Positions 20,761 through 30,620 of a DNA stretch of 45,745 nucleotides are shown here, in pieces. Position 1 is the first letter of the stretch, and every line of letters starts with the position of its first letter. The translations under genes were made by a program, and so were the position numbers. The DNA lies in contig BFEA01000192.1 in assembly GCA_003427395.1 (NCBI GenBank), forward strand, positions 1,002,545 through 1,048,289, written 5' to 3'. Under the pieces are notes generated by a model. The model searched no databases. It was not told the origin of the DNA and saw only the letters and a program-made list of their open reading frames with translations. The stretch comes from Chara braunii (lineage: Eukaryota; Streptophyta; Charophyceae; Charales; Characeae).

Positions 20761-20762
<2 letters not shown>
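20495..20762. other. Noncoding stretch with a 10-bp perfect hairpin
   Basis: GTCATTCATG (20719-20728) and CATGAATGAC (20739-20748) form a perfect 10-bp inverted repeat with a 10-nt loop, just before the CT tract. The first 40 bases (GCTGAATGGCAAAAATGG onward) resemble 22608-22650, so part may be an unrecognised dispersed repeat. No gene was seen. Confidence 0.6.

Positions 20763-20837
<75 letters not shown>
20763..20837. repeat. (CT)n microsatellite running into the assembly gap
   Basis: About 75 bp of CT dinucleotides end directly at the first N. Confidence 0.96.
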
Positions 20838-21634
20838 NNNNNNNNNNNNNNNNNNNNNNNNNNNNNNNNNNNNNNNNNNNNNNNNNNNNNNNNNNNNNNN
20901 NNNNNNNNNNNNNNNNNNNNNNNNNNNNNNNNNNNNNNNNNNNNNNNNNNNNNNNNNNNNNNNNNNNNNNNNNNNNNNNNNNNNNNNNNNNNNNNNNNNN
21001 NNNNNNNNNNNNNNNNNNNNNNNNNNNNNNNNNNNNNNNNNNNNNNNNNNNNNNNNNNNNNNNNNNNNNNNNNNNNNNNNNNNNNNNNNNNNNNNNNNNN
21101 NNNNNNNNNNNNNNNNNNNNNNNNNNNNNNNNNNNNNNNNNNNNNNNNNNNNNNNNNNNNNNNNNNNNNNNNNNNNNNNNNNNNNNNNNNNNNNNNNNNN
21201 NNNNNNNNNNNNNNNNNNNNNNNNNNNNNNNNNNNNNNNNNNNNNNNNNNNNNNNNNNNNNNNNNNNNNNNNNNNNNNNNNNNNNNNNNNNNNNNNNNNN
21301 NNNNNNNNNNNNNNNNNNNNNNNNNNNNNNNNNNNNNNNNNNNNNNNNNNNNNNNNNNNNNNNNNNNNNNNNNNNNNNNNNNNNNNNNNNNNNNNNNNNN
21401 NNNNNNNNNNNNNNNNNNNNNNNNNNNNNNNNNNNNNNNNNNNNNNNNNNNNNNNNNNNNNNNNNNNNNNNNNNNNNNNNNNNNNNNNNNNNNNNNNNNN
21501 NNNNNNNNNNNNNNNNNNNNNNNNNNNNNNNNNNNNNNNNNNNNNNNNNNNNNNNNNNNNNNNNNNNNNNNNNNNNNNNNNNNNNNNNNNNNNNNNNNNN
21601 NNNNNNNNNNNNNNNNNNNNNNNNNNNNNNNNNN
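20838..21634. other. Assembly gap (797 N)
   Basis: A run of N of estimated length. It is bordered by a CT microsatellite on the left and, on the right, by an inverted copy of LINE sequence also found at 20150-20415. Confidence 0.99.
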
Positions 21635-21895
21635 TGCGCACGCTTAGTCCAGTTGCTTTCGCTACCTTAGGGCTGCGTTTCCCACGCCCACGCGGTAGAC
21701 AATTATGGAACTTTTGCGGGTAAAGGCAGCAGGTTTGGATGGGGTACCTATGGAGCTATACAAGGAGCTGAGGCAGTCGATGGAGACCTATCTCCATCCT
21801 GAACGCACTTTATAAGGTCCTTGTCGAAGTATTGGCCAATAGGCTGAATCGGATCCTGCCTGCCCTCATTCACCCATCCTAAACAGGGTTCGTTC
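21635..21895 (+). pseudogene. LINE reverse-transcriptase fragment, inverted copy of 20150-20415
   Basis: The plus strand matches the minus strand of 20415-20150 at roughly nine bases in ten: the CTTAGTCCAGTTGCTTT start, CCCACGCCCACGCGG, the GCAGCAGGTTTGG(A/T) block, CACTTTATAAG, CTGCCTGCCCTCATTCAC. It encodes the same RT segment (VLANRLNRILPALIH-like). The match stops near the AAACAGGGTTCGTTC sequence. Confidence 0.85.
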
Positions 21896-22330
21896 CGCGG
21901 TTTGTTCCGAGCGAGCGAGCGAGCGAACGAGAGAGAGAGAAAGAGAGAGAGAGGAGGAGGGGGAAGAGGAGGAGGAGGACGACCATAACAGAGGGCAGAG
22001 ATGACAACGAGAGCGCGCGCGCGAGAGAGAGAGAGACTGACCTGCTGGTCGTCGTGCAGCTGCTCGCTACTCCACGTGCTGCTCCACGCGTGCACATCCC
22101 GCGCAGCTGCTGGCTACTCCACGCACTGTTCGACATTGCCGGTACGGTGAGATGGCTGATTTCAGAGGGACAGTTGGACGCGAAGGAGCAAGGGGGTGCC
22201 TTCAAAAAATGGCGGCTGTGAACTGCCCCCCAACAATTAAAAAAAAAAAAAAAAAAAAAACGAAGAAACACATTCCATTTTCCACCCCTTCCGGAACGGT
22301 GGGCGAAGGCCGAAAAAAATATCGGCCATT
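21896..22330. repeat. Low-complexity purine-rich sequence and A20 run
   Basis: GAGCGAGC and GAGAGA runs (21905-22035) are followed by a poly(A) run at about 22240-22260. The A run could be a retroposon tail, but no upstream body was recognised. Nothing coding. Confidence 0.6.
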
Positions 22331-23204
22331 TTTTTTTGGGCGGCCCGGGGCGTGAAAAAGTGCCCTGGCTACCCAAAAACAAATGGGTCGTTGGCCTGAG
22401 GGCCCGCCATCTGGACGGGTTACCGGAAACTGGTACCGGATGCCGGACCCTGGAGAGTCAGGATCCCTTAGCCGGGGTCCGGATTGTAGCTATGTAAAGA
22501 TAACAACAAAATCTATGAGCACTACAAATTCAGGTTTTTTCATGCATTGTTCTGAGCGCGAAAAATTACTGAACTTGGGCTACTTTTCCGTTGGCCCACA
22601 CATGGCTGAGTGGCAAAAATGGAAAATGTGCCGAAGCGGCGATTATTTCGTGGTCTTAATAAAATTTTGAAAATTTTCTGATATTTTTCCAGGAAAGACC
22701 ATCACCTAATCTACGAAATCTCAAATTTTCAGATTTTTCTGTGAGTTCCTCTGAGCACAAAAAATTGGCAAAGTTGCCTCTTGCACCGGTCTCCTGTTTG
22801 GTTGAACCTTCCTGCGTCCTCCCGTTAGAACCCACTCCTCCCGTTAGAACCCACTCGTGCGCCGGTGCCCCGCCACTGAAAATGTGCCACCTTGACACAT
22901 TATACCGCAGCCTTAGGGATGTGAAATGGCACCAGCACTTCGTCCTCCATGATTTGACGTTCCAAAATCTTGCTGTCCTACTGTTCTAGCCTTGTCTTCA
23001 CCACATAGCATACCGCCACTACAGCCTGCTGCAAGATCATCCGCTCTGGGGACCAGCACTCTTCCTCAGTAAGTCTGATTAATATTCCAACACACACCCC
23101 GAGATCCCTCAGGCGGTTTCCCTCTGGGTCCTCCGGGGGGGCGAAGGGTCGTTAAGCCTTCTTCTTTCCATACTGCGCGAGGAAACGCCGGTGCACACGT
23201 TCCC
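22331..23204. other. Unannotated intergenic sequence
   Basis: No supported gene. An 8-bp inverted repeat CCGGACCC/GGGTCCGG lies near 22440-22485, and GCTGAGTGGCAAAAATGG (about 22608) resembles 20495. Otherwise nothing distinctive. Confidence 0.5.
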
Positions 23205-23555
23205 CTACCGACAGCCACTCCTAGTCCACCTACCCCACCTCACTGCTTCTTCCTCCGCCCATTCCCTCCACGCTCTAACGGCGTCCACCCTTTCCCCCCA
23301 CCACACATCAACCTTGTGACCCTCCTCAGGGCCCCTACCTAAGGCCGCCAGCCGCGCGGCGAATTCCTGGCCAGTTCTCAGGTGTGCTTCATATTTACCC
23401 TTAAGCCTGATCCTGAGTTGTTCCCGCATTACGTGCAGCGGTCTCATAATCCATTCCAACTGGGAGCAATCCTGCGGCTGCCGACTGAACCAGCAGTCCC
23501 AATGTTGCCAAACCAGCGGCGCAAACTCCTGGCTATGAAACACGCAAGACGGCAC
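23205..23555 (-). CDS. Unidentified 116-residue open frame, possible LINE linker remnant
   Basis: The frame is rich in Arg, Trp and Glu with an amphipathic alpha-helical look (REQLRIRLKGKYEAHLRTGQ onward, then WREWAEEEAVRW). Charged Trp-containing helices of this kind occur between endonuclease and RT in plant LINE proteins, and the strand is the same as the LINE relic further left, but I cannot show homology. It may equally be a chance open frame in GC-rich DNA. Confidence 0.25.
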   Translation of the reverse strand: MPSCVFHSQEFAPLVWQHWDCWFSRQPQDCSQLEWIMRPLHVMREQLRIRLKGKYEAHLRTGQEFAARLAALGRGPEEGHKVDVWWGERVDAVRAWREWAEEEAVRWGRWTRSGCR

Positions 23556-23957
23556 TGTGTTCTTTGGAAACCTTATTTATCAAGATGGCGGCGCGACAAC
23601 CTGAACAGTGCTTTTGGAACATGCCGTGTTTTCTCTTCCCTTGTGGGATTGTGACGAGCCCCATGCCCTGCACGCGAAACACGGCCACGTGCGTCTTTGT
23701 ACAACAGGTGACATATTGGCCGCTCGATTTGCATGTCCAATCCAAGAAGGTCCATTCACTCTCAGAATCCAATCTTTCAGACTTTGTATCATGATCCCAA
23801 TTTGTATGCTCGGGGTGGCATGTAGTCCTGGAGGCTTTTATTGAAAACCCTAACCCCCATGCCACTTGGAATGTCTATTCCATTCATTTCAAAAAGGGTG
23901 TACACTGTACGGTACTAAACTTGCTTTGAATGACCTGATATCTTATCTGCTTAAGCT

Positions 23958-24064
23958 GCCAGTGCCAATCCCACTGCCGAAAAACCGTAGCCGTGCTTTC
24001 CATGTGCCGCTGTCGCAGGGACCGGTTTGGGGTCGATATATTTCCTGCTACGGTTGGCACTGGC
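23958..24064. mobile_element. Small inverted-repeat element with one interrupted arm
   Basis: The right arm GCTACGGTTGGCACTGGC (24047-24064) is the reverse complement of GCCAGTGCCAA (23958-23968) plus CCGTAGC (23985-23991). On the left these two blocks are separated by 16 extra bases. This would fit a MITE-like element with an insertion in one terminal repeat. No target duplication was identified. Confidence 0.45.
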
Positions 24065-24329
24065 GGTTTATGTAGTGAAAGAAACAAAGTCGATATGAAA
24101 AGAATGAGGGAACAGAGTCTATCAACTGCAGTGAGAGCACATCTGCATCGTTACACCTCCTCCAAGGCTTTGAATCTTAGTCAGAATCGCAATATGTGAT
24201 CCTTTTCAGTTTCTGAATTTGCTCAGTATTGCACAGTGCAAGCCAAGCGGCCTAAGGTTGTGGGGGAAACGGACCCTGCCCGAGGCCAGAGCAGAAAATA
24301 GGCCCTGGGCCTCCGTGAAATTTGGGGCC

Positions 24330-25341
24330 TTTGACGGTGTCAGACGTCCACTTTAGGTATAACCACAGCAGGCAGATGGACCTGCAACGGTTCAACCAGA
24401 CCTCCCTCTTCGATCTGCAACAACTGAAAATCGAAGCAGGAGGGTTCTGGTCTAAAGCTGATGCATGTGCCGTCCTCACAAGGCTAATCAGCCAGGGGAT
24501 CTTAATGCAGGGCGGCCTGCTAGATGAGGGCCCGTGGGTATAGGCTACAACCATCAACAACCAACAACATGCCAGCCCCCTTGTTGGAATAGACAGTGGA
24601 TGGCATACGCGTGCTTTACAATAGAAGTAAGGAGTGGAAGCAGCACAAGCAAGCAGCAGATCTAGACGCGCAACAACCAATAACGAATGGATTGCCAAAC
24701 CAGCGTTCGAAAAGTTAGCCCTTTGGAACGACATACCTCCCTCCTCGGTCTGGCACTCGTCATCAAATGATGTGATCCTGACCTTGTGGTAAAAGTCGGC
24801 GATTTTGGCACTTTATGACACAACCCTTCGCTCGCTGCAGCGCCAGGTGACCACCTTCCAATGGACTGGGGACCATGAACACGTGAATGTCATCAGTCGG
24901 ATTGCATGCCAGTCTGTGATCTAACCAAAGGCCAGGGGAGACTTGGCCATTATAGCCCCGACCACCCAAGTTAAGGCTTTGGCCCTACAATGGATCAAAA
25001 GATTGCTTTTCAACCCTCAGACAGGCTGAGCAGCCCTGGCCTAAGAGCAAATCACACGGTTAGCCTGCATGGTCCCACGGGGCACATACCCTATGATGTG
25101 GCTGGAGAACAGTTTGTGGCCAATCCCAAAATGGCAAACGAACTCTCAACCTGGCGGAGAGACACCTGAGCGCCAGGCAGCTAGAGCGGATCTGCAAAAC
25201 GACACGTTCTGGCCCAGTCTACTCAAGACATGGTGCAAGCTGCCTTACCAGCAAAAGTATCACCGCGATACTGAGAGGAAGTGTGCCAGAAGCCTCTCTT
25301 CAGCAAAAGATGGATCAAAGATGCGAATAACGACATTGTAG
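24330..25341 (+). pseudogene. LINE ORF2 C-terminal relic
   Basis: Plus-strand fragments in several frames resemble the part of plant LINE proteins after RT. At about 24924-25025 the reading RGDLAIIAPTTQVKALALQW then IKRLLFNPQ resembles the GGLGxxDPxxQxxALxxKW motif. At about 25200-25240 NDTFWPSLLKTWCKLP resembles the FWxxILxAW motif. The 24320-24540 part (FRYNHSRQMDLQRFNQ, FWSKADACAVL) and 24705-24775 (LALWNDIPPSSVW) are less certain. Stops and frameshifts are frequent, so it is a dead copy, in the opposite orientation to the relic at 18057-20415. Confidence 0.5.
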
Positions 25342-25560
25342 CAAACCCTGGTCAGTCCGAGTTGTCAAACTGGTCCAGTTCCAGGCCACCGGCCTGGTCC
25401 TGGCCCGGTAGATCCGTCGTCAGGTAGTCCCTTGGCCACCGGTATATCTCTCAGTTTGTTGCTTTGTTGAGGCTCTTGAATCTTGGTTCATTCACCATTC
25501 AACCAGTCCATCAAGCTGGAATTTCACTCTCCTTCTACCTCGTTTGTGTATTCAGTCCTC

Positions 25561-25568
<8 letters not shown>

Positions 25569-25635
<67 letters not shown>
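25569..25635. repeat. (CT)n microsatellite
   Basis: About 67 bp of uninterrupted CT dinucleotides. Confidence 0.96.
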
Positions 25636-25639
<4 letters not shown>

Positions 25640-25781
25640 ATGTGCACCTGCCACGTGCGTTACACTGGTATCGGAGTGGGGTTTCAAACTCTGCTCCCTC
25701 CCTCCCTCCCCCCCCCTCTTGCCATCCCAGGTAGCTATCTCCAAGCTCCTTCTCACAACTGCATTTGGTCCTAATTGTGAC

Positions 25782-25925
25782 CTGGTACATCCATCAACCA
25801 AGCCACTCCTCCTGGTTGAATGTATCGATGAAGTGTCTCGACCCAGCTGCCGCGAGCCATTCAAGTCGCCTTGACGAAACAAAGTTGTAACAAGGTTACA
25901 CTCGGTGAACAACAGAAGGATTGAT
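25782..25925 (+). rRNA. Diverged 18S rRNA 3'-end fragment (pseudogene)
   Basis: The terminal part of cytosolic 18S rRNA is recognisable. GTACATCC corresponds to GTACACACC, TTGAATG (25816) and TGAAGTGT (25829) are spaced exactly as in 18S, and CGCGAG..CCATT.AA follows. AAAGTTGTAACAAGGTT (25881-25897) matches the near-universal AAGTCGTAACAAGGTT, and GGTGAAC...GAAGGAT (25904-25921) is the 3' end. About a quarter or more of positions differ from functional 18S, including universally conserved bases, and upstream 18S is absent, so this is a relic rather than a working gene. A spacer and a 5.8S-like segment follow in the proper order. Confidence 0.72.
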
Positions 25926-26285
25926 CGCTCATTCCGCCCCGTTCACGGGATTTCGAACATTCCCCTTGTTGTGCCCTCTTCTTCCCTGACCATTACCCCA
26001 TCCACTCTCCTTACCTTCGCCACGCCATCAATTTGCCCGACATTCCTATTTTCCACCTTCTTCCTTTCTCCCGCTCAAGTCTTACCCATTTTCCCGACAC
26101 CCCAATTCGCTCTGCCCTTGGTGCACCGTCTCACCAATTCGGACGCTTTTGCCCATCGTGTTGCTACTCCTTGCCTACCTTTCGTTCGTGCTGCGCAATA
26201 CTCCCCGTTGCCCCCCTGCTCCGTTTCCCCCCCCAGCGCACACCATTACCCGACATTCTTTTCTCCCGACTTTGCCTTCGCACTT
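25926..26285 (+). other. Pyrimidine-rich spacer, ITS1-like by position
   Basis: A C/T-rich, purine-poor stretch of about 360 bp between the 18S-like end and the 5.8S-like segment. Length and position fit ITS1. The open frame of 167 residues over this region is composition-driven (Pro, Ser, Phe, Leu rich) and not supported as protein. Confidence 0.4.
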
Positions 26286-26440
26286 CGTAACTCTACTGTT
26301 GGTTTGATTGATTTCTCCCTCGGGCTACTGATCCATGTGCGAAAGTTTTTATATGCAATTGCAGAAGCAGATCAGCTGAGGGTGTTTGCTCGTTTCGTTG
26401 TAGTCTAGGCACGCGTGGTTAAGATGTCATTTGAACCCAA
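26286..26440 (+). rRNA. Diverged 5.8S-like rRNA segment (pseudogene)
   Basis: GATTTCTC (about 26309), GCGAAA (26339-26344), AATTGCAGAA (26357-26366), GTGTTTG (about 28 bases after the AATTGC start, against 29 in 5.8S) and GGCACGC (about 26408) occur in the order of 5.8S rRNA with spacing within a few bases. The match between these blocks is poor. The call leans on the neighbouring 18S end and on order and spacing. Confidence 0.5.
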
Positions 26441-26481
26441 ATGTTGTTCGTTCCCTAGGGCGCCGATCTCCTAAGCGAACG

Positions 26482-26560
26482 TTGGTCGACTAGGACGGTT
26501 TCAACCAAGCATGAAACATTAAGGTAATCCTAGTCCCTTAGATAGATCGATTGTAGTCAA
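26482..26560 (+). rRNA. Possible 26S rRNA 5'-end remnant
   Basis: GTCGACTA, AAGCAT, GAAACATTA, ATCCTAGT and CGATTGTAGTC occur in the order of the 26S 5' end (GTCGGGACTA, AAGCAT, GAAACTTA, CCCCTAGT, ATTGTAGTC), with an internal deletion of about 20 bases. It is a weak match, supported mainly by lying just after the 5.8S-like segment. Further 26S sequence on this strand could not be followed with any confidence. Confidence 0.35.
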
Positions 26561-27305
26561 TTGAAAAAACATATCTATCTAGAGAGACAATCTTGTAATT
26601 ATCGCGCGTGTATGCCAGTGGCAAAACAAATATCGTTAAGAGTCACGCAATCAAAAGAAATATACATACATATATATCTGATTCAGTCGTGCGCGAATGA
26701 TTTAAACCACGTCCGAAAGAATACCACATTGGTGTATAAAATGATCTCAATTGGGTTTTTGGCTTGATGAGGCGGTCTGCCAAAGTCATTCCTCTTCACC
26801 CCTACGTGATAGAAGGGACCTAAGTTTGACTTCGTACGAGCGAGGGTCACCCTGCTTGGAAATAAGGCGATGATTGCAAATGATGAAAAATAACATCTTA
26901 ACATAAATTCATAGACCTGGCGTAAACCTAAACTTACTAGCTAATGGTTGTTTGATTACATTGTCGTTAACTATTTACCCAGGCTGCTACTTTTGCACGA
27001 GGGTCAGGTCTCGTTTTTTATAGCATGTCCCTACCACGAAGGTAGTGCCTACGTACACCCCATTCAAAAGTAACAGGGCTTCTTATGGCGCCAGTTCCCT
27101 ATCCGCCAATGGCACCTTAGGCGATCACTTGAAAAGTTGCTGATTCAGTCTCTCCTTTTTGCTCGCGAGTTGGAAAAAAATTGACACTCCTCTTTAGTCG
27201 TCGAACACCCAACCTTCTGGGAAGTGGTCCGGGGTATCCCTCCTTCGGGGTATCCTTCCTCTTCGAAGGTCACAAATTCAAATCCTGTAGGATGCTGAAT
27301 TCTTC
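26561..27305. other. AT-rich sequence without a recognised gene
   Basis: No convincing coding sequence. A tRNA T-arm-like piece, TTCAAATCCTGTAG with a partly complementary 5' stem, lies at about 27268-27290, just before the tRNA-Tyr copy, and may be the end of another degraded tRNA. Confidence 0.4.
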
Positions 27306-27392
27306 GCGAGAGTGGCCGAGTGGTTAAAAGCGACCGATTGTAAATCTGTCGAAGGTTATATTTCTATGTAGGTTGAAATCCTGCCTCTCCCA
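27306..27392 (+). tRNA. tRNA-Tyr(GUA) pseudogene, plant-mitochondrial type
   Basis: The sequence follows the plant mitochondrial tRNA-Tyr: acceptor GCGAGAG against CTCTCCC (one C-C mismatch at the second pair), D arm TGGCCGAGTGGTTAAAAGCGA, anticodon loop TTGTAAA with anticodon GTA, a long class II variable arm and T arm GGTTGAAATCC. Changes from a working tRNA include the acceptor mismatch, a lost pair in the anticodon stem and TTC to TTG at the T-loop start. Nuclear plant tRNA-Tyr genes are class I-like in length and carry an intron, so this copy derives from mitochondrial DNA. It is a nuclear insertion unless the scaffold is chimeric. Confidence 0.82.
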
Positions 27393-27859
27393 TTTCGTGG
27401 CCTTTACATATTCATGAATTACATGTAATGTACTTGTGGGGGTGAAAGTCTAGGATGGATCTATTTTATTATTATCTGATGGTAATTCTCTATGTCTACT
27501 CTTCGTTGCAGGAAACTCGGATCTCAGAAGTCGGGTGGATAATACAGCAAGATACCCTGCTGTAGTACGGTTCATTTACGTTTTGTTTACTTAAGTACGA
27601 TAGGTTTTAAATTTGTTCCTTCTGACATCCGCAAGTCTGTGCGGCCTCGCTGAAAGCGAAATACAACCGGCCACACCACCGGTCATCAACATTCCGGACG
27701 TTGCAAGCGTCGAACAGGTTTTAGCCCCTTGGCCATAGGTTTGGACTGAATTAGTATTTGGTAGAGGTATCAGTCTCATCAAGTCAGTTTTTAATTTTTT
27801 TTTTACAAAAGTAGAACATGATATTTAGAACTACCCAACATATACCCTTGTAAGGGTTT
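27393..27859. other. Unannotated sequence after the tRNA-Tyr copy
   Basis: No gene recognised. A short open stretch near 27640-27725 (ATPPVINIPDVASVEQVLAP) looks protein-like but is bounded by stops and has no recognised family. Confidence 0.4.
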
Positions 27860-28640
27860 CTGCTCTGACACCAGCGCCACTTCTTTCCCCCTGACCACCC
27901 CCCCTTCCTGCTACGCCCCAACGCCATTCCCGCTCCCACGCTCATATCTCCCCTTCCGCAATCCTTCTTCCTGATCGTGTGCGCCCACCCCAACACCTTC
28001 CCTCCACCCACTTCCAACCTTACCTCCCACTCATGCGCGCACGTCCATCTACAACGCGGTTCCGTCCCTACTTCTCCCCATTACAATTGTGTCCCTGGTT
28101 GCATGCGCCTCCCTTCCCCATTTCCCCTGGTCCTCCCCAATCTTCCATCCCAATTGGACTCCGCCAACCCTGCTTCCAATTCCGCTCCCGTTTTTTTCCC
28201 CGCCTAACCATGCCTTCCCCCTCGGTGCTGAGCTTCCCGCCTTCTTTCCGACCCATTCATGCCTACACCTCGACACTTATCCCTACCAGGTGCATACCCT
28301 GTGTCTTTCGTCCCCCTTGCTGCCCCGATCTGTTGTGCAATTGCTTGATTTTTTTCCTCTCGATTTACCTCCCCTCCTAACATATTTCCCTTCCTCCTCT
28401 TTGTCGAGCTCCGCTGCTGTACTGATTCCCTCCTCCTTGCTTCGACACCCGCTCTGTATCCCGCTCTTTCTCATTTTCACTTCTTCCCACCCGCTTCACT
28501 CCGTTTTCTTGCTCTCTTTCCCACTCATCTTGTCTTGTAACCTCGATCCCCATCCCTCCCATTCAGACCTCCGTCCATTGCCCCTACTTCCCTGCCATCC
28601 TCTCTGTCATCACAAGCAAATGCGCGTCGAGATTGCACCC
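27860..28640. other. Strand-asymmetric C/T-rich tract
   Basis: About 780 bp that is strongly pyrimidine-rich on the plus strand (CTTCCC, CCTCCC blocks). It resembles the ITS1-like stretch at 25926-26285 in composition. A 193-residue Pro/Leu/Ser/Phe-rich open frame (28089-28670) is explained by composition and is not called as a gene. Confidence 0.6.
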
Positions 28641-29621
28641 CCCACCGTCGTCAACAAGCATGTGACCTAGGCCAAGTATATGTTGAAGCTCACACTCGGG
28701 GGCACGTCTGTTAGGCGATAATGCAGGCGTCCTCCGGAGAAAAGACCGAACCCTCATTTGATTTTGATTTCCAATACGAATGCAAACTTCCCTTTCCTGT
28801 TGCTGCTATCACAACGGCTAGCAGAAACCCGTCATGTGTTAAAAACCAACCAAACAAACAAACTACCCTTTCTGAGTTGTAACCCTGATACCTCCACAAC
28901 AACAAATTGTGCATGGTCTATCGATCCTCAAGCGTTTCCGAACTTGAAGCTTGAGGTGGCAAGTGCTCATAGCGGCGTCGTTTTCGATCCTTTGATGATG
29001 GCTCTTCTATCATTGTGAAGCAAACTTCAATGACTCTTCCATCATTGTCGAACAGACTCACCACATGTTGGTTTGCTTACCGCCAGCAAGTCGCACTGTT
29101 ACTGCGCTCCATTAGTCTCCCAACCCCCATTCTTGCCGGACAAGTAAAAGGATTCCTCGCCCCCAAAGTCGTATACTCTTCTCTCCAAACCCCCTATCAA
29201 TTCCAATAAATCCCCCTCTATGCGGAAAGGGTAACTGCGACTTCACCCTTGACTACCTCCCCTTGAAGACCGGTGACGGGCACGAACACCATGCTAACAC
29301 GAATGTACCACAGTAGAGATGAAATATTGTGTTTGTTGTCCCCTGATTGTACCACATTCTAGGTTGGGGGACTACTCCATGGGGTGTCAATCTAACATCA
29401 TTCCCTGTATTCGCAGAGGCTGGTCAGAAACGAGCCCAAAACATGTCCCTTGAGATGCAGGTGCTTAAACCAAGAAGGTTGTTTTGTATTATATGGTCAA
29501 TAATATTGTCTTGTTAATGGTGAGGGTTCTCCCAACCAAGGATGTGTGGAGGCCCTTACACTTCGTCATGCTGTAGAAGGTCACGGTGGTGCTCCATAAA
29601 ATGCCTTACAGCAACTTGTAG
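28641..29621. other. Intergenic or intronic sequence, possible splice acceptor
   Basis: No gene recognised. CCCTGTATTCGCAG near 29415 and CCTTACAG near 29611 look like 3' splice sites, and the second lies just before an open frame. Confidence 0.35.
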
Positions 29622-29906
29622 AATCTCCCAGATCAAGCTGGCGAGGACGCCACGAAGAAACAGAATGCTGCCCTGCGTGCCTATTTCCTACTAGTGATGG
29701 TCGGAGGAAATGTTTGGAAACTCGACATGGAATTTTTTGAGAAATGGGGGATGGGGAAACTGCTGGCCAACGACGAAGCAAAGTGGACCGTGAAGAAGAA
29801 GAAGGTCAAAGACGTTAAGTCGAGCGTTGCTTACATCAACATTGACAAGTTGGTCAGGAAGGAGGTCGTTTACAAAATACAAAATAAAGGAAACCCCAAA
29901 ATATGA
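29622..29906 (+). CDS. Unidentified 94-residue open frame, possible exon
   Basis: The frame is open from the stop at 29619-29621 to TGA at 29904-29906. It has a balanced, protein-like composition (NLPDQAGEDATKKQNAALRA, then YFLLVMVGGNVWKLDMEFFE, then a Lys-rich stretch KK-KKVKDVKSS). A possible acceptor CTTACAG lies just upstream. I do not recognise the family. It could be a last exon of a host gene or of a transposon. Confidence 0.35.
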   Translation, partial: NLPDQAGEDATKKQNAALRAYFLLVMVGGNVWKLDMEFFEKWGMGKLLANDEAKWTVKKKKVKDVKSSVAYINIDKLVRKEVVYKIQNKGNPKI

Positions 29907-29970
29907 TTTCTTCCAAGGGTTGGGCTCCTTAAAACCACCAGTACTTCCTAAGGTCGCAACGGTGTCGTAC

Positions 29971-29996
29971 CAAATACGCTTACAGGGGTATTTGGC
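29971..29996. other. Terminal palindrome of repeat A, decayed
   Basis: CCAAATAC and GTATTTGG pair as an 8-bp stem, with two further pairs across a mismatch. The same place in copy B has a perfect 12-bp stem. Confidence 0.7.
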
Positions 29997-30620
29997 GTGT
30001 TTTCTGCAAGTCGCACTAGGGCAGCCTCGTCCGCTCAACGGCGCGCGCGCAACCTCCTCGCTTGGGTGAGCGGTGCGCATGGGGTATTGACGGCGAGGCG
30101 CAACCATGCGCAACTTGGGTGTGCGCGGCGTCACGGGCCAGCGGAACGGGCGACGTTTAATCTTTTTTTTTATTTTATTTTTTTTATTTGTTTTCCAAGG
30201 TCTTTAGCTCGGTGATCAGTTTGGAGGCCGACATCCAGACCGACAGGTCTGACTCAGCTACTAGATTGCCGGACATGGGTGGTCGCCGCGGTAGTCGAGG
30301 GCCTTGAGCACGCGTTTTTTGGTCAGACCGCTAGAAGTTTTGCATATTCGGGATGCTGGCGAAATTTCCCCTATCCTAGCGATGTCGGAGCACGGATCGA
30401 AGAGGTCAACGTACGTGAGAGCGCTGGAGACCGTGGTCGTGGCTTCTTTTGTTTCCCGTTTGAGAGTGTCAGTAGCATAAAGTGGAAGTGAATTGGAGAG
30501 TATTCTGAGCGGACCTATGGCACAAGCGGTTATCGGGTAGCTGAAAGTTCAGGAATGAAAATTCTCAAGTGAGAGTTTTGGGCAGTCTGAAAACCCTGAA
30601 TGGTCCTGAAGTGGTGAAAG

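Noticed and set aside
23820-23860. Telomere-type CCCTAAC repeat
   Set aside because: Only one unit (AAACCCTAACCCCC), not an array.
25905-26408. 167-residue open frame
   Set aside because: It covers the ITS1-like pyrimidine tract and the 5.8S-like segment; composition-driven.
28089-28670. 193-residue open frame rich in Pro, Leu, Ser and Phe
   Set aside because: Explained by the C/T-rich composition of 27860-28640; no domain, no splice or start context.
30279-30491. Conserved protein shared by repeats A and B (frames at 30279 and 42476, and antisense frames)
   Set aside because: Both strands stay open because the DNA itself is conserved; there is no start conservation or family match. Left as possible, but not called.
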